The position numbers and the translations under genes were made by a program. The notes beneath the pieces were generated by a model. It had not been told where the DNA came from. It saw nothing but the letters and a program-made list of their open reading frames with translations, and did no database searches. From G963677085 sp963677085 (GTDB lineage: Bacteria > Planctomycetota > Planctomycetia > Pirellulales > Thermoguttaceae): a stretch of DNA of 64,000 nucleotides. Shown piece by piece: positions 24,741-33,575 of this stretch (its first letter is position 1; every line of letters begins with the position of its first letter). The stretch is from the NCBI GenBank assembly GCA_963677085.2, contig CAXXFH010000001.1, forward strand, positions 62,001-126,000, given 5' to 3'.

Positions 24741-25892
24741 CTAGTGAGACTTTGGGGGCTCGCTTTGTCTGCCGCGATGATGTGGTTTTCGCCGAAAGGG
24801 ATGCATCAATGCGGCCACACATACCTCGCACCGGTTATGTACGAGCTGTCGGGCCACGACGGAATTGTAACCCCAGCTTCGGATGCGGTCGAGGCAACCC
24901 GGCAACTCCTGGGCGACTTCCCACTGTGGCAGCTTCAGTGTTAGCAGCATTCCACGTATGTTGACTTCCGCATGGGCCACAATGCCCTCGATCACATCGA
25001 GCGTGTAGCTGGGAGCCACGTTCATGTCGGCGGTTAACCAGCGAATTTTGCGGAATTCACGGCGACGTACCTGCACTGCGCGGGTCTTGAGGTGAACGAA
25101 ATGTGGATGGGCAAGAACGCGCGAATCCATCTCGGCCGGGTCGATTCCGAGCACGTGGTAGCCTCTTTCGAGCAGCGCTTGGCTGGAACCGCCCGGGGCA
25201 CTACCTATTTCGGCAACTCTAGTGTCTCTCGCCAGGGGTAGCTGCGACCACCGAAGTGCCTCTTGGGCTTTGAGCCAAGCCCGGCTCACGGCATCCGGGG
25301 GGAGCACCAACGGCATGATCCCTCCCGGCCACTGGCTAGCCGGCGAGTGTGCTTGATGGTATCCCACCCACCATTCGTCGGGTGACACGAGCACGCAATC
25401 GAATACGGCCGAGCCTAGGCTGGCCGCTTGGTGTGGGTCGGCAACCTCTGGCCGCAGGGAAAATTCTTCAGGGCAAGTCCGGACAAGCGCCGACGCGGCC
25501 TCTCGGGCGTCAGCCGTGATGCCCGGCTCAAAACCAGAATCACCGGGCTCGGCCGTATCTCGCGGCCATACGTGAATTCGGTCGACCGACCGATCTCCCC
25601 AGATTTCCCACACTCCCCGCGCAAGCTGGTCGATATCGTTTCCGACAACTTTTCCGACGGAGAAAGCGTACGCCCGGGCGAAAACCGATTGCAGGTCGAA
25701 ATCGGCCGGCAAATCGTGCCGCTCCGGCAATTTAAAGGTCAGAAATCCTGGCCGCGAGTAAGCGAAGCGGAATTCGGGCCATCGACCGGCCACCTCGGCC
25801 TTCACGGCAGGTCCAGCGCCCGTTTGGCAGGTCACGAACAAAAACCGCGCAGAATTTAACGTGTCTAAAGGTTGCTTCGGGGCTTCTGTCAT
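24741..25892 (-). CDS. RlmM-like 23S rRNA 2'-O-methyltransferase
   Basis: 383 residues. The N-terminal 200 residues resemble a THUMP-like RNA-binding module (FLFVTCQTGAGPAVKAEV at the start). The C-terminal part is an FtsJ-type Rossmann methyltransferase with the SAM loop EIGSAPGGSSQALLERG near 227-243, GIDPAEMD, TADMNVAP and TLKLPQWE. The candidate catalytic K-D-K residues lie in these segments. The best-characterised relative, RlmM, methylates C2498 of 23S rRNA; the same target here is inference. The tail (last 20 residues) is basic and His-rich. Confidence 0.8.
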   Translation of the reverse strand: MTEAPKQPLDTLNSARFLFVTCQTGAGPAVKAEVAGRWPEFRFAYSRPGFLTFKLPERHDLPADFDLQSVFARAYAFSVGKVVGNDIDQLARGVWEIWGDRSVDRIHVWPRDTAEPGDSGFEPGITADAREAASALVRTCPEEFSLRPEVADPHQAASLGSAVFDCVLVSPDEWWVGYHQAHSPASQWPGGIMPLVLPPDAVSRAWLKAQEALRWSQLPLARDTRVAEIGSAPGGSSQALLERGYHVLGIDPAEMDSRVLAHPHFVHLKTRAVQVRRREFRKIRWLTADMNVAPSYTLDVIEGIVAHAEVNIRGMLLTLKLPQWEVAQELPGCLDRIRSWGYNSVVARQLVHNRCEVCVAALMHPFRRKPHHRGRQSEPPKSH

Positions 25893-26086
25893 TCATGCCA
25901 CGTTGAAATTAGAGGAAAATCGCAGGGAACGTTGCTTTCGGCTGCCGGGTCCAGGCTCCGAGTTATCGTCCTACACCTTGGGTTCCCAGGCTGGCGAGAA
26001 CCCTCTATATTAAATGGTTTGCAGAATGTGTCGACGGCCCTCTTTCGGGCGGTCACTTCCGTGTGTCGAAAAAAGGCTACCAAAAC

Positions 26087-27118
26087 ATGGCCGATAAGCA
26101 GAATTCGGATCATTGGGACCAATTGGCTTCCGTGCTGGGCACCGAGCCCACCGCGAAGGATACCGAACGCCAACCGGAACCCGCTCCTCCCAAACCCGTT
26201 AAGACGGTCAAAACGTCTCCGCCCGTAGCGCGAGAATCCAAGCCAGTCGCCAAGGCGGCCAATTGGGACGCGTTGGCTAACGAGTTGGGAATACCCGTTG
26301 CGGAAGCGGCGCCGGTTGCTCCGCCCGCAAAGCCGGCGAGGAAGGAGAGCTTTGAGAAAGCTCCCGTGGCCGACCGAAGTGCCGGCGAAGAAATTCGGGC
26401 CGTGGTCGAACCGGCTGTTGAACCAAAGTTGAGCGAAACGGTCGAAGCTGACGCGGTCGAGGAGGACATTGTCGACGACACAGACGAAGCCGACAGCGAT
26501 GATGGCCAAATAGAACGAGCGGAGGCCTTGGCCGAGGCGGCTGAAACTTTAGGGGAGCCTCAGGCAAGAAAGTCGCGACGCCGCAGAAAACGTCGGCGAA
26601 AGCCCCGCACAAAAGACACGGACAGCGCCGAAGAATCGGTCGGGGAACAGCCTGAAACCGAGTGGACCGAAGACGACACCCTACCGGAAAGCGACCTCGC
26701 CGTCGATGACACTACCGAGGAAGAGGGCGAGCAGGGCGCCGACGAGGAAGAACGACCCTCGAAACGCCGCCGACCACGTCGGGGCGGTCGCCGGCGAAAG
26801 CGTCGCCGAACGGACGACGTTCAGGCAGACGCTGAGGATGTCACGGCGGAAGAAGACGAAGAAGATTTGGATGAGGTTGACGACGAGGAAGAAGCGTCGG
26901 ACGAACGATCGGGACGTTCTTCCGCAGGCAGCCAAAAGTCCGATGCCGATAAACCGTCGCATCGCGGAATACCCACCTGGGAAGAAGCGATCGGTCTGAT
27001 CGTTGCCGGCAACATCGAAAATCGAGGCAAGAAGTCGGGCAGTTCTTCTCGCAGCCGCAAGCCGCGTGGCGGTCGCAAGCCACGCGGACCTCAGGATAAG
27101 TCATCGAAGAGTTCCTGA
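26087..27118 (+). CDS. highly charged low-complexity protein with duplicated WDxLAxxLG motif
   Basis: 343 residues from ATG 26087 (an in-frame GTG lies at 26063). The motif WDQLASVLG near residue 10 recurs as WDALANELG near 62. The centre alternates acidic blocks with three very basic Arg-rich blocks (SRRRRKRRRKPRTK, KRRRPRRGGRRRKRRRT and a C-terminal SRKPRGGRKPRG). A short ordered segment, GIPTWEEAIGLIVAGNIE, precedes the tail. This layout resembles the disordered nucleic-acid-binding arms of RNase E-like or Rho-like proteins. It is probably an RNA- or DNA-binding scaffold; no catalytic domain is seen. Confidence 0.65.
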   Translation: MADKQNSDHWDQLASVLGTEPTAKDTERQPEPAPPKPVKTVKTSPPVARESKPVAKAANWDALANELGIPVAEAAPVAPPAKPARKESFEKAPVADRSAGEEIRAVVEPAVEPKLSETVEADAVEEDIVDDTDEADSDDGQIERAEALAEAAETLGEPQARKSRRRRKRRRKPRTKDTDSAEESVGEQPETEWTEDDTLPESDLAVDDTTEEEGEQGADEEERPSKRRRPRRGGRRRKRRRTDDVQADAEDVTAEEDEEDLDEVDDEEEASDERSGRSSAGSQKSDADKPSHRGIPTWEEAIGLIVAGNIENRGKKSGSSSRSRKPRGGRKPRGPQDKSSKSS

Positions 27119-27216
27119 GTTGGTGCGGCAGAGTCTTTGGCATGTCGCGGAAGCCGAGACTCAAAGCTTAGAAAAAAACGAATCGACAAATCTATCACGC
27201 GGCCTGTCCTCAGTCG

Positions 27217-28041
27217 GTGCCGAGGGCAGGCTCGCTTTTTGCAGACAGCCCCAAACCTGTGATTCGCCTGAGCATCCTTCTCTGCGGTGTACTGGCAGCC
27301 TTGGTTGCAATGGGCGTGCTGACGCACTGGTTCATCTTTACCGCGTGTTCTTCGTTTCCCGAAACGTGGCAGGCCGTCGTTGCCCGGTGCCTTTCTCGCA
27401 CCGTCGACGGGCCGGCGTATCCATTCAGTTACGCCGTGGTGCTTGGAAACCTCGCATTGCTTACGCTGTTTGGGCTACAGCACAGCGTTATGGCTCGCGC
27501 AGGTTTCCAGAGATGGCTTGCTCGCCTGGTGCCAACGCCATTGCATCGCAGTACCTACGCGATGGCCGCAGCCATCGTGCTTGAGGTAACGATGGTTCTT
27601 TGGCAACCGATCGATGGTTGCGTGTGGGATCTCAGGCAGAGCCCCGTGCGGTGGGTCGTGCAAGGGGTTTTCTGGACAGGCCTGTTCGTGGCGCTTGCCG
27701 GCGTCGTGGCAATGCGTTCGTCTGATCTGACGGGAATGACTCAGATTCAGTGTTACCTGCGTGACAAACAATACGAACCCGAGCCGTTAAGTGCGCGAGG
27801 TCCGTATCGTCTCGTGCGGCATCCCATGTGGCTGGGGACGCTGCTGCTGCTTTGGGCGACGCCCACGCTCACGCTGGGCCGCCTGATCATGGCTGGCGGT
27901 TTAACGATCTACATTCTGATTGCTGCACCGTTGGCAGAGCGAGACCTCGTGCGCATCTACGGAAACGGCTACCGGGCGTACCAGTCGGTCACGCCACGCT
28001 GGATACCTTGGCTTGGATGGCGTCGAAAACAACACGACTGA
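27217..28041 (+). CDS. MddA/NnrU-like membrane methyltransferase
   Basis: 274 residues with five or six hydrophobic helices. FGLQHSVMARAGFQRW near 87, the Trp-Gln-Pro (WQP) segment near 129 and the SAM-binding-type C-terminus GPYRLVRHPMWLGTLLLLWATP followed by AERDL match methanethiol S-methyltransferase (MddA) and related isoprenylcysteine-methyltransferase-fold proteins. MddA makes dimethylsulfide from methanethiol in the inner membrane. The substrate cannot be fixed from sequence alone, though a methanethiol-producing type of trans-sulfuration enzyme is encoded at 49635. Start GTG 27217 is uncertain (no ribosome-binding site; GTG 27258 is the alternative). Confidence 0.75.
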   Translation: MPRAGSLFADSPKPVIRLSILLCGVLAALVAMGVLTHWFIFTACSSFPETWQAVVARCLSRTVDGPAYPFSYAVVLGNLALLTLFGLQHSVMARAGFQRWLARLVPTPLHRSTYAMAAAIVLEVTMVLWQPIDGCVWDLRQSPVRWVVQGVFWTGLFVALAGVVAMRSSDLTGMTQIQCYLRDKQYEPEPLSARGPYRLVRHPMWLGTLLLLWATPTLTLGRLIMAGGLTIYILIAAPLAERDLVRIYGNGYRAYQSVTPRWIPWLGWRRKQHD

Positions 28042-28151
28042 ATCGAAGGTGCGGCACGACCGTTTGCGGATTTCTATAGGACTAACAGGGAAAGCGGGAT
28101 TTAGGCAAAAGGGTTAATAACCTTCGGCTTATTCGGACCGTCGTTGCCAGT

Positions 28152-29615
28152 TCATTCCGATTCATCGACCTCGTGAACCACAACCATGTTGTGCTTCTTG
28201 TCGGCTATCCCGGTGCCGGCCATGAGAACGACGCGGTCTCCCGAATCGACATAGCCGGCAACCCGAGCCTTGTCGACCACGTATTGAAGCACATCGGCCG
28301 AGTTTTCCGTGGGAGCGCCGTCCAGGGGAATAACTCCCCAGTACAAACACATTCGACGCAGAGAAACCACCGAGTCGCTGACTCCCACGGTGGGAACGAA
28401 GTAGCGATTCTTCGACAAACGCAGAGCCGTTCGGCCAGTGGCCGTAGCCACGACAATCATCTTGGCATCGAGCTGTTCGGCCAATCGACCGGCCGTGTAG
28501 GCGGTAGCCTCGGTGATCTGGTCGGGGCCTTCCTCGTTGCTCAAATCGGGTTCTGGCAGTGGCGGCCGATCGCGATACAACGGTTCGGTCGCCAAGGCAA
28601 TGCGATGCATGGTTTCCACGGCTTCGCGCGGATAAAGCCCAATCGCCGTTTCTCCCGACAACATACAAGCATCGGCCCCGTCGAGAATGGCGTTGGCCAC
28701 GTCGGTGGCTTCCGCACGTGTGGGCAGACGCGAATGCTGCATGCTATCGAGCATCTGCGTCGCAATAATTACCGGCTTGTGATGCCGATGGCACATTGCG
28801 ATGATCCGTTTTTGGGCCACGGGCACTTCGGCGATGTCGATTTCCACACCGAGGTCACCTCGGGCAACCATTACGCCGTCGCTAACCTCAACGATTTCCT
28901 CCAACTGTTCGAGCGCCTCGGGCTTTTCGATTTTGGCAATCACGTGCGAGGTGCCTCCGGCAGATTCCACGAGGGACTTCAGTTGCCGGACATCGTCGGC
29001 CGAACGGACAAAACTCAGGCCGATGAAGTCGATTCCCGCACTTACCGCCCAAGCCGCGTTGTCGCGATCTCGCTCGCCAAGCGTAGGTACACTGAGCCGA
29101 ACGCCCGGCAGGTTCACGCCTTGCCTGCTGCGGATCAAGCCGCTCTGTACGACACGGCAGGTGGCCGTATCGGCGTCGAGCTTCTCGACACGCAAAGCCA
29201 CAGTGCCGTCGGCTAGCATGACGCGGTCGCCGATATCCAACTCGTCGATCAATGGAGCGTAGGTGGTAACTAGGTCGTCGGGATGGCTGGCTTTTTCACC
29301 GCGTACGAATCGCACGATGGCGTTCGGCATACATTCGTATTGCCCATCGGGAAGTTCGCCGAGGCGAATTTTCGGTCCAGCCAAGTCGACGAGAATGGCA
29401 ATCGGCTGGCCCGCTTGCTGACTCGCCTGGCGAATGTTGTCGACAAGCTGCTGGTGCTCCTCGCGACTTCCGTGGGCCGCGTTAACGCGAAACACGTCGA
29501 CGCCAGCTTGAATCAGCGCCAGGAGTTGTTCTGGTTGCTCGGACGCCGGCCCTACGGTAGCAACGATCTTCGTCTGGCTCGGTCGCCGTTTTGCGGGCAA
29601 AGAATCTTGCGGCAT
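28152..29615 (-). CDS. pyk: pyruvate kinase
   Basis: 487 residues from ATG 29615, which follows GAGG; an upstream in-frame start at 29675 would add 20 residues without homology. The order of motifs is standard: KIVATVGPAS, FRVNAAHGSREEH, LVDLAGPKIRLGELPDG, the B domain, IAKIEKPEALEQL, VMVARGDLGVE, ATQMLDSM and a C-terminal regulatory domain with IVVATATGRTALRLS. It catalyses phosphoenolpyruvate plus ADP to pyruvate plus ATP in the cytoplasm. The N-terminal RVNxSHG motif reads RVNAAHG, with Ala for Ser. The gene stands alone. Confidence 0.95.
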   Translation of the reverse strand: MPQDSLPAKRRPSQTKIVATVGPASEQPEQLLALIQAGVDVFRVNAAHGSREEHQQLVDNIRQASQQAGQPIAILVDLAGPKIRLGELPDGQYECMPNAIVRFVRGEKASHPDDLVTTYAPLIDELDIGDRVMLADGTVALRVEKLDADTATCRVVQSGLIRSRQGVNLPGVRLSVPTLGERDRDNAAWAVSAGIDFIGLSFVRSADDVRQLKSLVESAGGTSHVIAKIEKPEALEQLEEIVEVSDGVMVARGDLGVEIDIAEVPVAQKRIIAMCHRHHKPVIIATQMLDSMQHSRLPTRAEATDVANAILDGADACMLSGETAIGLYPREAVETMHRIALATEPLYRDRPPLPEPDLSNEEGPDQITEATAYTAGRLAEQLDAKMIVVATATGRTALRLSKNRYFVPTVGVSDSVVSLRRMCLYWGVIPLDGAPTENSADVLQYVVDKARVAGYVDSGDRVVLMAGTGIADKKHNMVVVHEVDESE

Positions 29616-30152
29616 CGATCGCACCTCGCTCAATTTCGTATGGGGATGATCAAGTCGGTCGGAAAAGAACGTCAAAGTCTACCGTACTGCCAAGCCGCCG
29701 AAGTTGTGTTTTTCGAGCAGTTTTCGTCGAGAGCGGGTTTCTTTCATGGATATGACAGCAGCGGTTCGCCGGGTCGCTTCGTCGTTGAGCAGCTCTCGAG
29801 ACGATTGTACGCGGGTTGCTCATTCCTGCAATTGCCCTCATCGGACTTCGCACTACTAACGTCAAAGAATTCTCGACCCCCTCGCGCGCTGCCGATATCC
29901 GTTATAACCGGCATTATCGCGACGACCGGATGAGTGCATACCGGCCACTAACCATTTGGCAACCTACACTTAGCAAGGAACACCACAGTTTTGTTTGATG
30001 CTGTGCATGCGTTTGGGCAAGAACGAACAAGTAAGGTGGTGGGGCAGTGGCTAATTCCTTGAGGGCGCCAGCGCGCCCCCCAAGATTGCAGCACTTGCGA
30101 TGCGAGCAATAGGGAAACGGAACGGTCGGGCCACCACGCACAGGGCAAGAAG
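29616..30152. other. divergent intergenic region
   Basis: 537 bp between the divergent pyk and histidine kinase genes. GGGCGC and GCGCCC around 30063-30080 can form a small hairpin in the kinase leader. No gene or repeat is recognised. Confidence 0.4.
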
Positions 30153-32087
30153 ATGGTCAGACATGTGAAGTTTCTGCTTGTGATAGGCGTCGCGTTGACA
30201 CCGGCAATAGCTGGTGTCTGGTGGACGATTGACCATCTCCAGCAACAAACATTCGAGCAACAGGCGCGCGAACGAGCCAAGTTGATTGCCAGTTTCGGTG
30301 AAGCGTGTCGGAATATTGCGAAAAACACACGTCGGCCAGTCCCGCAGAAAACGGACAAAATCGAGGCCATGTCGGCTGCCCTCATGACGCATGGCGTGTT
30401 CGAGCAATTGGGTAAGCAACTGCCAGACTGCACCTACAAACAGGCAACCCGCAACCCGCTGAATCCGGCTAATCGAGCCGACGAGTTTGAGCAGAAAATA
30501 CTCGACGCCTTTCGCACCGATCCGGAATTGACCGAGGTTACCGGCTATCGCGAGAAAGCTGGCGAAGAAGACTACTACGTGGCGCGACCCATCGTCGTGG
30601 AAAAAAGCTGCCTGAGTTGCCACGGCGCCCCCGCCGAGGCTCCAGCCGCACTTGTCGCTCGATACGGTACCGAGAACGGTTTCCATTGGCGCGACGGCGA
30701 TGTGGCCGGTGTACTCATGGTTTACTTGCCCACGGCCCACACACGCCTGCAACAGGCAAGCCTCCGCCGGCGCACCATGGCCATTTTTGGTGTACTGGCC
30801 GTGGTCCTGGTCGGTGTGATCTACTTCATTTTTGCCAAACTCCAAAACGCTCGTATCGCTGCCGAAGCAGCAAACTGTGCGAAGAGCGAGTTTCTGGCCA
30901 ACATGAGTCATGAAATGCGTACCCCGATGACGGTCATCTCGGGCTACGCAGAATTGCTCGCCGAAGGATGCCCACGGCAGTGTGAATTCGGGAAAGACCA
31001 GCTCCGGTGGCACGCAACGACTATCGAACGGAACGCCGATCATCTGGTTGGGATCATCAACACAATACTCGATTTGTCGAAGATTGAGTCGGGTGAAGTG
31101 GAGATCCAACGTCAGCCCTGTTGTTTACGCCAAGTGGTTCAAGAGGTCGTCGACACGGTTCGTGTCGAGGCGCATGAAAAGGACTTGGCGTTAATCATTC
31201 AGTGCGCCGATGATGTGCCCACGGCCGTAGAAACCGATCCCGCCGTACTGCATAATATTCTCATTAACCTGACTCGGAACGCCATTAAGTTCACGGACTT
31301 TGGCGAAGTAAGGATTTGCACACGTAAAGTCCCTCGCCATGGAAAAGACTATCTGCACTTCGACATCATCGACACCGGAATCGGGATGACGCAGGAAGAG
31401 ACCGATGTTCTTTCGCACCCGTTTAGCCAGGCCGACTCGTCGCGCATGCGGCCGTATCAGGGCGCCGGACTTGGCTTGGCGATCAGTAAACGGCTCGCCG
31501 ATTTGCTGGGAGCCGAAATCCAAGTCGAGAGCACACTGGGAAAGGGCAGCCAGTTTTCGTTGGTCCTCGACTTGGGGAAATTTGCCGTCGCCCAACATCA
31601 GTCAGCGCTTGCCAGCAAGGAATGTCTGGTTCGCGAAATCCTTCGCCCGATCCGACAGGAAACGGCCAAGCTCGACTGCCGCGTCCTTTTGGCTGAAGAC
31701 GGCATCGACAATCAGCGACTTATCGCTCTCATGCTGCAGCAGGCCGGTGCTACGGTGGAAGTGGTCGATAACGGTGAAATAGCGGTAAAACGCGCGTTCG
31801 AGGAAGAACGCAACGGCCAGCCCTTCGACTTGATCCTGATGGACATGCAGATGCCCGTTCTCGATGGGTATCGGGCCACAGAACAGCTTCGCGAAGCCGG
31901 CTATTTTCGGCCGATTGTAGCCCTGACGGCCCACGCAATGTTGGGCGATCGCGAGAAGTGCCTAGCCGCCGGATGCGACGACTTTGCCGCCAAGCCGGTT
32001 AAACGCGAGCAGCTCGTGGCCCTGGTGGCTTCGTACGGCCGTACCGGATCGCAAAGTGAGCCGGCTGACTCGACGTTGGGCGAATGA
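30153..32087 (+). CDS. hybrid sensor histidine kinase with heme-type DUF3365 sensor
   Basis: 644 residues. TM helix 8-25, then a periplasmic DUF3365/Tll0287-like domain (about 30-195) with a CLSCHG motif in which Cys153, Cys156 and His157 form a c-type heme site. A second TM helix lies at about 205-226. The HisKA domain has phosphoacceptor His253 in ANMSHEMRTPM, the HATPase has NLTRNAIKF, DTGIGM and GAGLGLAISKRL, and the C-terminal receiver domain has Asp564 in LILMDMQMPVLDG and Lys in AKPVK. The heme suggests redox, oxygen or NO sensing. No response regulator gene lies beside it; an extra phosphotransfer partner must be elsewhere. Confidence 0.88.
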   Translation: MVRHVKFLLVIGVALTPAIAGVWWTIDHLQQQTFEQQARERAKLIASFGEACRNIAKNTRRPVPQKTDKIEAMSAALMTHGVFEQLGKQLPDCTYKQATRNPLNPANRADEFEQKILDAFRTDPELTEVTGYREKAGEEDYYVARPIVVEKSCLSCHGAPAEAPAALVARYGTENGFHWRDGDVAGVLMVYLPTAHTRLQQASLRRRTMAIFGVLAVVLVGVIYFIFAKLQNARIAAEAANCAKSEFLANMSHEMRTPMTVISGYAELLAEGCPRQCEFGKDQLRWHATTIERNADHLVGIINTILDLSKIESGEVEIQRQPCCLRQVVQEVVDTVRVEAHEKDLALIIQCADDVPTAVETDPAVLHNILINLTRNAIKFTDFGEVRICTRKVPRHGKDYLHFDIIDTGIGMTQEETDVLSHPFSQADSSRMRPYQGAGLGLAISKRLADLLGAEIQVESTLGKGSQFSLVLDLGKFAVAQHQSALASKECLVREILRPIRQETAKLDCRVLLAEDGIDNQRLIALMLQQAGATVEVVDNGEIAVKRAFEEERNGQPFDLILMDMQMPVLDGYRATEQLREAGYFRPIVALTAHAMLGDREKCLAAGCDDFAAKPVKREQLVALVASYGRTGSQSEPADSTLGE

Positions 32088-32389
32088 TACCGGGCGATTG
32101 CCTGCGAAGGAGCACTCTCTGGTTGGCAGCTCCGTTTCTTTCGCTGTGGGTGACAGCGATGACTTTGCGGAGTCGGCCTTATCCTTGTTTCGGTCCGAAA
32201 CGCAAAACCGCCGGTGTTGCCAACGGCAATGAGAGGAAGGCGCAAAGCCTACGCCTCACCGGTAGCATCTTCCAGTGATTGCATTACCCCGACGTTTTTC
32301 CCAACGGCACCGTCTGAAGTGCCGGCACGAACGAGGGAAAAAAATCGAGGCCACCCGGCGGCAGGGCCGCCGGGTGTTTGCGCCTAACT
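32088..32389. other. intergenic gap with shared terminator
   Basis: 302 bp between convergent genes. Apart from the hairpin at 32352-32376 nothing is recognised. Confidence 0.5.
32352..32376 (-). terminator. intrinsic terminator
   Basis: A perfect 11-bp stem (CACCCGGCGGC / GCCGCCGGGTG) with a 3-nt loop. On the minus strand it is followed within about 7 nt by a run of seven T. It lies just after the stop of the HdeD-like gene and may also stop the convergent kinase transcript. Confidence 0.8.
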
Positions 32390-33016
32390 TCACTCAGAGG
32401 TTTCTTGTTCTACGGCTGGTAATCGTCGGACAGCGAGCGAGAGCATAATCCACATCCAGCCGTGGAAGAGCAGTTCAACGCCCACGAACACGCCAATGAC
32501 GACAAATAAGACATCGTCGTCCATTTTCCAACCCTTGAAGATGAGAATTCCGAGCATCAGCGTGATGAAGCCGCTCAGCAGGGCCCAACCCCATTGGGGA
32601 AACTGAATAGCCAAAGCCGCAGCCATTCGGAATATGCCGGTCGCAACGAAGAAGCAGGCCATCAAAAGAGTGAGCGCCACGAGACTCACGCCGGGCCTGT
32701 CGATAATCAGAATGCCTACCACAAGGTAAAGAATTCCGACCAGCAGGTTCATCAAGAAAGCGCTCCACTTGCCCGTTCGAAACGCGCTGATGATCACCGC
32801 GACACCGCTGATCAGCAATACCACGCCAAAGATTGCCACGGTGAGAAAGGATACGAACGGTGCGCACGCGATGGCCACCGTGCCGAGAATCAGCAGCGAG
32901 ATTCCCAGCAACAACAACCACCACCAATCGTCGCGCATTGCCTGCAATTCGTGCTCGAGTGCAGACTGAAAACCCTTCGCGGTGGCGGGCATTTGGTCTT
33001 GAATTTCTTCGTTCAT
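32390..33016 (-). CDS. HdeD-like membrane protein (DUF308)
   Basis: 208 residues with six predicted membrane helices arranged as repeated hairpins (WWWLLLLGISLLILGTVAIA, FLTVAIFGVVLLISGVAVII, LLVGILYLVVGILIIDRPG and others). The RPGVSLVALTLLMACFFVATG signature is typical of HdeD/DUF308 proteins. Enterobacterial HdeD is linked to acid resistance at high cell density, but in most phyla the function is unknown. The start ATG follows GGAGA by 7 nt. Terminated by a strong hairpin 14 bp past the stop. Confidence 0.85.
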   Translation of the reverse strand: MNEEIQDQMPATAKGFQSALEHELQAMRDDWWWLLLLGISLLILGTVAIACAPFVSFLTVAIFGVVLLISGVAVIISAFRTGKWSAFLMNLLVGILYLVVGILIIDRPGVSLVALTLLMACFFVATGIFRMAAALAIQFPQWGWALLSGFITLMLGILIFKGWKMDDDVLFVVIGVFVGVELLFHGWMWIMLSLAVRRLPAVEQETSE

Positions 33017-33575
33017 AGCTCATCTCCTGTGATACAAAATCGAGGTTACTGACAAACGGCTTTCGATCGTCGGCCGATAGGTTTCCTGGTGTGTTTCCCA
33101 TGGAATTTTAACTGGCATGGTCAAGGGCAATTCCGTCCGCCGTACACTGGATGTGGAGAATCGACTCGTCGAGTGCTGAAGCCCCAATCGTTTTGTTCGT
33201 AAGAAGTGAATAAAGGACGTTGTTTACCACGGGGTAGCAGGGTCATAAATCAAAGTGGTACTACCGTACCGAGCCAAGACCCCGCTTTCGTTCGTCGCTG
33301 GAATTCTTGCTCGGGGAACAAAATCCCTCCGAATTGTCCACATCAGTAAAACATACGTTGTGTATCACGTTACGAGCGGCGAATCATGGTCTGTCGGAAG
33401 GGGTGTCGATGGGCAATTTGCTCCGCCGGGAGGGGGGACTGTGATGTGCCCTTCGTGTGGGGGGGGTGCGGCAATAAGCCGTCCTCGCTTGTGGCCTGCG
33501 CCAAGACACGCAATTCGGCCGAGAAAACCGTGGCCTTTTGCCGGCGATTGTTTGGCCCTACAATGTCCGTCGACG
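33017..33575. other. divergent intergenic region upstream of mfd
   Basis: 559 bp between the divergent HdeD-like and mfd genes. The mfd frame stays open from 33255, but its translation there (Cys/Gly/Pro-rich) has no homology to Mfd. No clear promoter pair or repeat found. Confidence 0.4.

Noticed and set aside
28173..29216. Plus-strand open frame of 347 codons opposite pyruvate kinase
   Set aside because: Pyruvate kinase on the other strand has all family motifs; this frame is a composition shadow.
33255..33575. Extended N-terminus for mfd
   Set aside because: The extra 107 residues are Cys/Gly/Pro-rich, unlike any Mfd, and a better start at ATG 33576 begins the homologous region.
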